A stretch of DNA of 14,055 nt, taken from the NCBI GenBank assembly GCA_937897625.1, contig CALCNZ010000382.1:1-14055 (forward strand), written 5' to 3'. The stretch's first letter is position 1; each line of letters starts with the position of its first letter. A program made the position numbers and the translations under genes. A model generated the notes under the pieces. That model was not told where the DNA came from. It saw only the letters and a list, made by a program, of their open reading frames with translations, and did not search any database. Source of the stretch: an uncultured Flavobacteriales bacterium. Its GTDB lineage: Bacteria; Bacteroidota; Bacteroidia; Flavobacteriales_D; Sanyastnellaceae. Below, in pieces: positions 13,687 to 14,055 of this stretch.

Positions 13687-13754
13687 ACACCGTCCTGTGT
13701 GAAACATACTGAATGAATTGCGAATGATTCCAACAAATTGCCGAAATTAGACTC

Positions 13755-14006
13755 ATGAAAAAGGTCTTACTCGTCTTCAAAAATCGCTACGTGCTTACGC
13801 TAGCACTCTTTGTCGTTTATAATCTTTTCATCAACAACATCGACATTCCCTTCATCATAGCTTCTCGGTGGGAGTTGCACAAACTCAGAGATCAAGCGGT
13901 TCAGGTTGAAAAAGAAAATCAACGTGCGAAGGAACAGCTCCAAGCCATTAATGCGAAGAATTTCGAATTGGAGAAATTAGCGCGTGAAGAATATTTCATG
14001 AAGAAG
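13755..14006 (+). CDS. DivIC/FtsB-type septum formation initiator (3' part missing)
   Basis: The first 84 residues are real: a short basic cytoplasmic tail (1-12), one membrane segment (about 13-36) and a periplasmic coiled coil rich in K, E and Q (about 38-75) that ends ELEKLAREEYFMKK. This bitopic layout and the AREEYFMKK motif are typical of the FtsB/DivIC family of Bacteroidota, which bridges divisome proteins at the septum. Family members are usually about 100-110 residues, so perhaps 20 residues are missing. From position 14007 the frame runs on, but it translates a sequencing adapter (RSEEHTSELQS), not the true C-terminus. It is divergent from the mutS2-like gene with an 82-base gap. 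The family call is good; the precise subfamily name is less sure. Confidence 0.85.
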
Positions 14007-14055
14007 AGATCGGAAGAGCACACGTCTGAACTCCAGTCACCGATGTTTATCTCGT
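14007..14055 (+). other. Illumina TruSeq-type adapter with index: assembly artefact, not genome
   Basis: Bases 14007-14040 read as the standard indexed adapter, beginning AGATCGGAAGAGC and ending CTCCAGTCAC. They are followed by an index-like octamer CGATGTTT (14041-14048) and ATCTCGT (14049-14055), the start of the P7 segment that follows the index. The order adapter, index, P7 is exactly that of read-through from a short insert. The first one or two bases could also be genomic by chance. The window ends inside the P7 segment. Confidence 0.97.

Overview
The window looks like the chromosome of a member of the Bacteroidota, most likely order Flavobacteriales. Three things suggest this. Two secreted proteins end in type IX secretion (T9SS) sorting domains, one of type A and one of the gliding-motility (CHU_C, type B) kind. 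Promoter-like boxes match the Bacteroidota -7 consensus TAnnTTTG. No Shine-Dalgarno sequences are seen. The genes are packed closely and are mostly housekeeping. I see no tRNA, rRNA, CRISPR array, transposase, phage gene or toxin-antitoxin pair, and no gap between genes exceeds about 130 bases.

Layout. 1-999 (-): the N-terminal 333 residues of an SLC45-like MFS sugar transporter, cut by the window edge. 1052-1960 (-): ribonuclease Z. 2020-3189 (-): a two-gene unit of a STAS-domain anti-sigma-factor antagonist and a secreted T9SS type A protein, ended by a strong intrinsic terminator that abuts the rnz start codon. 3254-4733 (-): pyrR-pyrB, for pyrimidine synthesis and its control. 4780-5721 (+): Sua5/TsaC, the first enzyme of tRNA t6A synthesis, divergent from pyrR across only 46 bases. 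5736-10038 (-): a small secreted protein followed by a 1298-residue repeat-rich surface protein. 10167-11579 (+): a CCA-adding enzyme or poly(A) polymerase-family nucleotidyltransferase with an HD domain. 11576-13672 (-): a MutS2-family ATPase without the Smr nuclease domain, overlapping the cca stop codon tail to tail. 13755-14006 (+): the N-terminal part of a DivIC/FtsB-type division protein.

The last 49 bases (14007-14055) are not genome. They read as an Illumina TruSeq-type adapter with its index, joined in frame to the divIC gene. The right-hand end is therefore an assembly artefact and the divIC C-terminus must not be trusted.

How the genes work together: three genes concern tRNA maturation (ribonuclease Z for the 3' end, CCA addition, t6A37 modification), although they do not form one operon. 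The secreted proteins probably act at the cell surface and depend on T9SS genes elsewhere in the genome. No convincing new defence or mobile system is present. The most interesting points are the adapter chimera, the repeated placement of -7 boxes only 6-8 bases from start codons (suggesting leaderless or near-leaderless mRNAs), the terminator flush against rnz, and the layered architecture of the large surface protein.
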